Shown here: positions 5,237-6,234 of the stretch, one piece after another | Position numbering within the stretch: position 1 is the first letter of the stretch | Layout of the letters: every line of letters begins with the position of its first letter | Source of the DNA: an uncultured Kiritimatiellota bacterium | GTDB taxonomy: Bacteria; Verrucomicrobiota; Kiritimatiellia; RFP12; UBA1067 | DNA: 6,234 nucleotides | Direction: 5' to 3' | Assembly: GCA_934667295.1 (NCBI GenBank) | Contig: CAKULR010000100.1 | Location: 1 to 6,234 of the forward strand | Program-made: the position numbers and the translations under genes | The notes under the pieces: model-generated | The model's database searches: none | Told to the model about the DNA's origin: nothing | What the model saw: only the letters and a program-made list of their open reading frames with translations

Positions 5237-6234
5237 TCAGACCTCTTCGCAGAGCGCGACGTCTCCGCCGTGGAAGACGAGGACGATGCGGTGGAGCGTG
5301 ACCGTGCCGCCCTGCTCGCGCAGGTTCCAGGCGCGGGCGAGGTCGTGGTCGGCCGCGTAGCGGTCCAGCTGGGCGATGGCCCCAGCCCGGATCGCGTCCA
5401 ATGTCTCGCGCGGGACACCATTCGCCGTTTCGGGAGGGACGCGCTCCGTCGCGTCCGCGGACGGCACGGAGGCCGTCCCTCCCGTCTTCGCGGGGGCCCC
5501 CACGCCCTTCTTCAGGTACTTCAGCTCGACGAGCGCGGCGTGGCCGATCTCGGGCCAGCGGTTCAGCTGCGGCTCGAAGGCGATGTCGATGAACCCGCCC
5601 GCCGACTCCCGCTCGTGGTGGACGATGTACGGGCCGTGCCCCACGTAGAGGAGCGAGCAGAGCGCGGTCTGCACGACGCGCTCGCCCTCGATGGCGTCGC
5701 GCACCTTCCAGTAGCGCGAGACGACGCCACAGGCCGTGTCCAGCGCCCCGCGCCAATCACCTGTCTCCGCAAAGTCCGCCATACCGTTCGCGATGTCGAA
5801 GACGCGCGGGTCGATGCCGTTCAGGTCCCGGTACGCCTTCGGCACGAAGTCGTGCATGAACTCGCCGACCGTTAGGTTCGGGATGCCGAGCTTCGAGCGC
5901 CCAAGGCGTTCGCCCGTCACCGTGACGAGCCCATTGTAGAAGAGGAACGAAATGAAGTTGTCCGCGATGCCCAGTTCCTTCGCCTGGAAGGAATCCTGCA
6001 GCGTCGCCGTCGCGCCGAGGCGGGCGATGACATCTTCCAGGCGGTGGAAGTTGCCGTTGATCTTCCGCCCTTCGGTGATGACGTGGCGGATCTTCATGTA
6101 GTCCGTCCGCAGATTGCGGTCCACGAGTTCCGGATGGGGTTTGTGGTTCCGCAGGAAGTACTGCATGTAGTAGAGGACGAGCGTCGGGTTCGCGACGCGC
6201 GGCGGCTCGTTCCCGTCCGCGTCCGCCTCGGGCG
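5237..6234 (-). CDS. AAA-ATPase-like / PD-(D/E)XK_9 nuclease-family protein, N-terminal part outside window
   Basis: The C-terminal 331 residues of a protein whose reading frame stays open to the window edge, so the ATG at 6166 is internal. Numbering from that Met, the stretch VANPTLVLYYMQYFLRN (about -10 to 7) and NLTVGEFMHDF (97-107) resemble the region that follows the ATPase in AAA-ATPase_like proteins (PF09820 as I remember it). The end fits the PD-(D/E)XK_9 domain (PF08011): ESAGGFIDIAF with D194, VELKYLK with E214 and K216 (the D...ExK metal site), and QLDRYAADH (266-274) as the following helix. The P-loop would be upstream of the window. Such proteins are abundant in Bacteroidetes and PVC bacteria, and their biological role is unsettled (DNA processing, defence or selfish spread have been considered). 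Residues 228-246 are encoded by a palindromic repeat placed between K216 and the Q-rich helix, so the catalytic core looks intact. It ends 121 bp before the PAS gene. Confidence 0.82.
   Translation of the reverse strand, partial: PEADADGNEPPRVANPTLVLYYMQYFLRNHKPHPELVDRNLRTDYMKIRHVITEGRKINGNFHRLEDVIARLGATATLQDSFQAKELGIADNFISFLFYNGLVTVTGERLGRSKLGIPNLTVGEFMHDFVPKAYRDLNGIDPRVFDIANGMADFAETGDWRGALDTACGVVSRYWKVRDAIEGERVVQTALCSLLYVGHGPYIVHHERESAGGFIDIAFEPQLNRWPEIGHAALVELKYLKKGVGAPAKTGGTASVPSADATERVPPETANGVPRETLDAIRAGAIAQLDRYAADHDLARAWNLREQGGTVTLHRIVLVFHGGDVALCEEV
5431..5484. repeat. 54-bp near-perfect palindrome inside the nuclease gene (REP/MITE-like)
   Basis: The two halves pair at 23 of 27 positions. 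There is an outer stem of 11 bp (CGGGAGGGACG at 5431-5441 with 5474-5484), a middle stem of 6 bp (CTCCGT with ACGGAG) and an inner stem of 5 bp (CGTCC with GGACG). The only mismatches are two symmetrical 2-base internal loops, at 5442-5443/5472-5473 and 5450-5451/5464-5465. It is read in frame on the minus strand as residues T228 to E246 of the nuclease fragment, a Pro/Ala/Ser/Thr-rich stretch unlike the flanking domain. No second copy is visible in the window. That it is a dispersed element rather than a chance structure is inference. Confidence 0.7.

Noticed and set aside
3298..5301. A 667-codon open frame on the plus strand opposite the pseudouridine synthase and PAS genes
   Set aside because: Its translation is rich in Arg, Ala, Gly, His and Val with no recognisable motif. 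It lies antisense to two genes with clear family signatures and is the usual shadow frame of GC-rich coding DNA.

Overview
This is a strongly GC-rich bacterial window. It is densely coding, with short intergenic gaps and no RNA gene, insertion sequence or CRISPR array that I can see. Three things suggest a member of the Planctomycetes-Verrucomicrobia-Lentisphaerae-Kiritimatiellae (PVC) group: a Tat-exported Gfo/Idh/MocA oxidoreductase with the CQKPL signature, a large AAA-ATPase/PD-(D/E)XK_9-type protein, and a palindromic GC-rich repeat inside a gene. This placement is inference from gene style, not a marker-gene assignment.

Left part, minus strand: a biotin synthesis pair transcribed towards position 1. 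bioD (GTG start at 1508) runs into bioA through a 4-base ATGA overlap. bioA is cut by the window edge at 269 residues, before its PLP lysine. A divergent AT-rich gap of about 100 bp separates bioD from a plus-strand vsr gene (very short patch mismatch endonuclease, 1610-2077). The vsr gene appears to be read from an extended -10 promoter so close to its ATG that the mRNA may be leaderless.

Middle part, minus strand: a compact three-gene unit. A PAS-only sensor-like protein (5115 to 4399) is followed after 3 bases by an RluA-family 23S rRNA/tRNA pseudouridine synthase (4395 to 3481). After 16 bases comes a Tat-exported Gfo/Idh/MocA oxidoreductase (3464 to 2085), with a textbook Shine-Dalgarno. 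This unit converges on vsr with only 7 bases between the stop codons. A promoter-like extended -10 and a perfect 10-bp inverted repeat lie in the 121-bp gap upstream of the PAS gene.

Right end, minus strand: the C-terminal part of an AAA-ATPase-like/PD-(D/E)XK_9 nuclease-family protein, cut by the window edge. Its nuclease domain carries a 54-bp near-perfect palindrome that is read in frame as a 19-residue insertion. This is the most unusual structure in the window. I see no complete novel multi-gene system; the other genes belong to known families.
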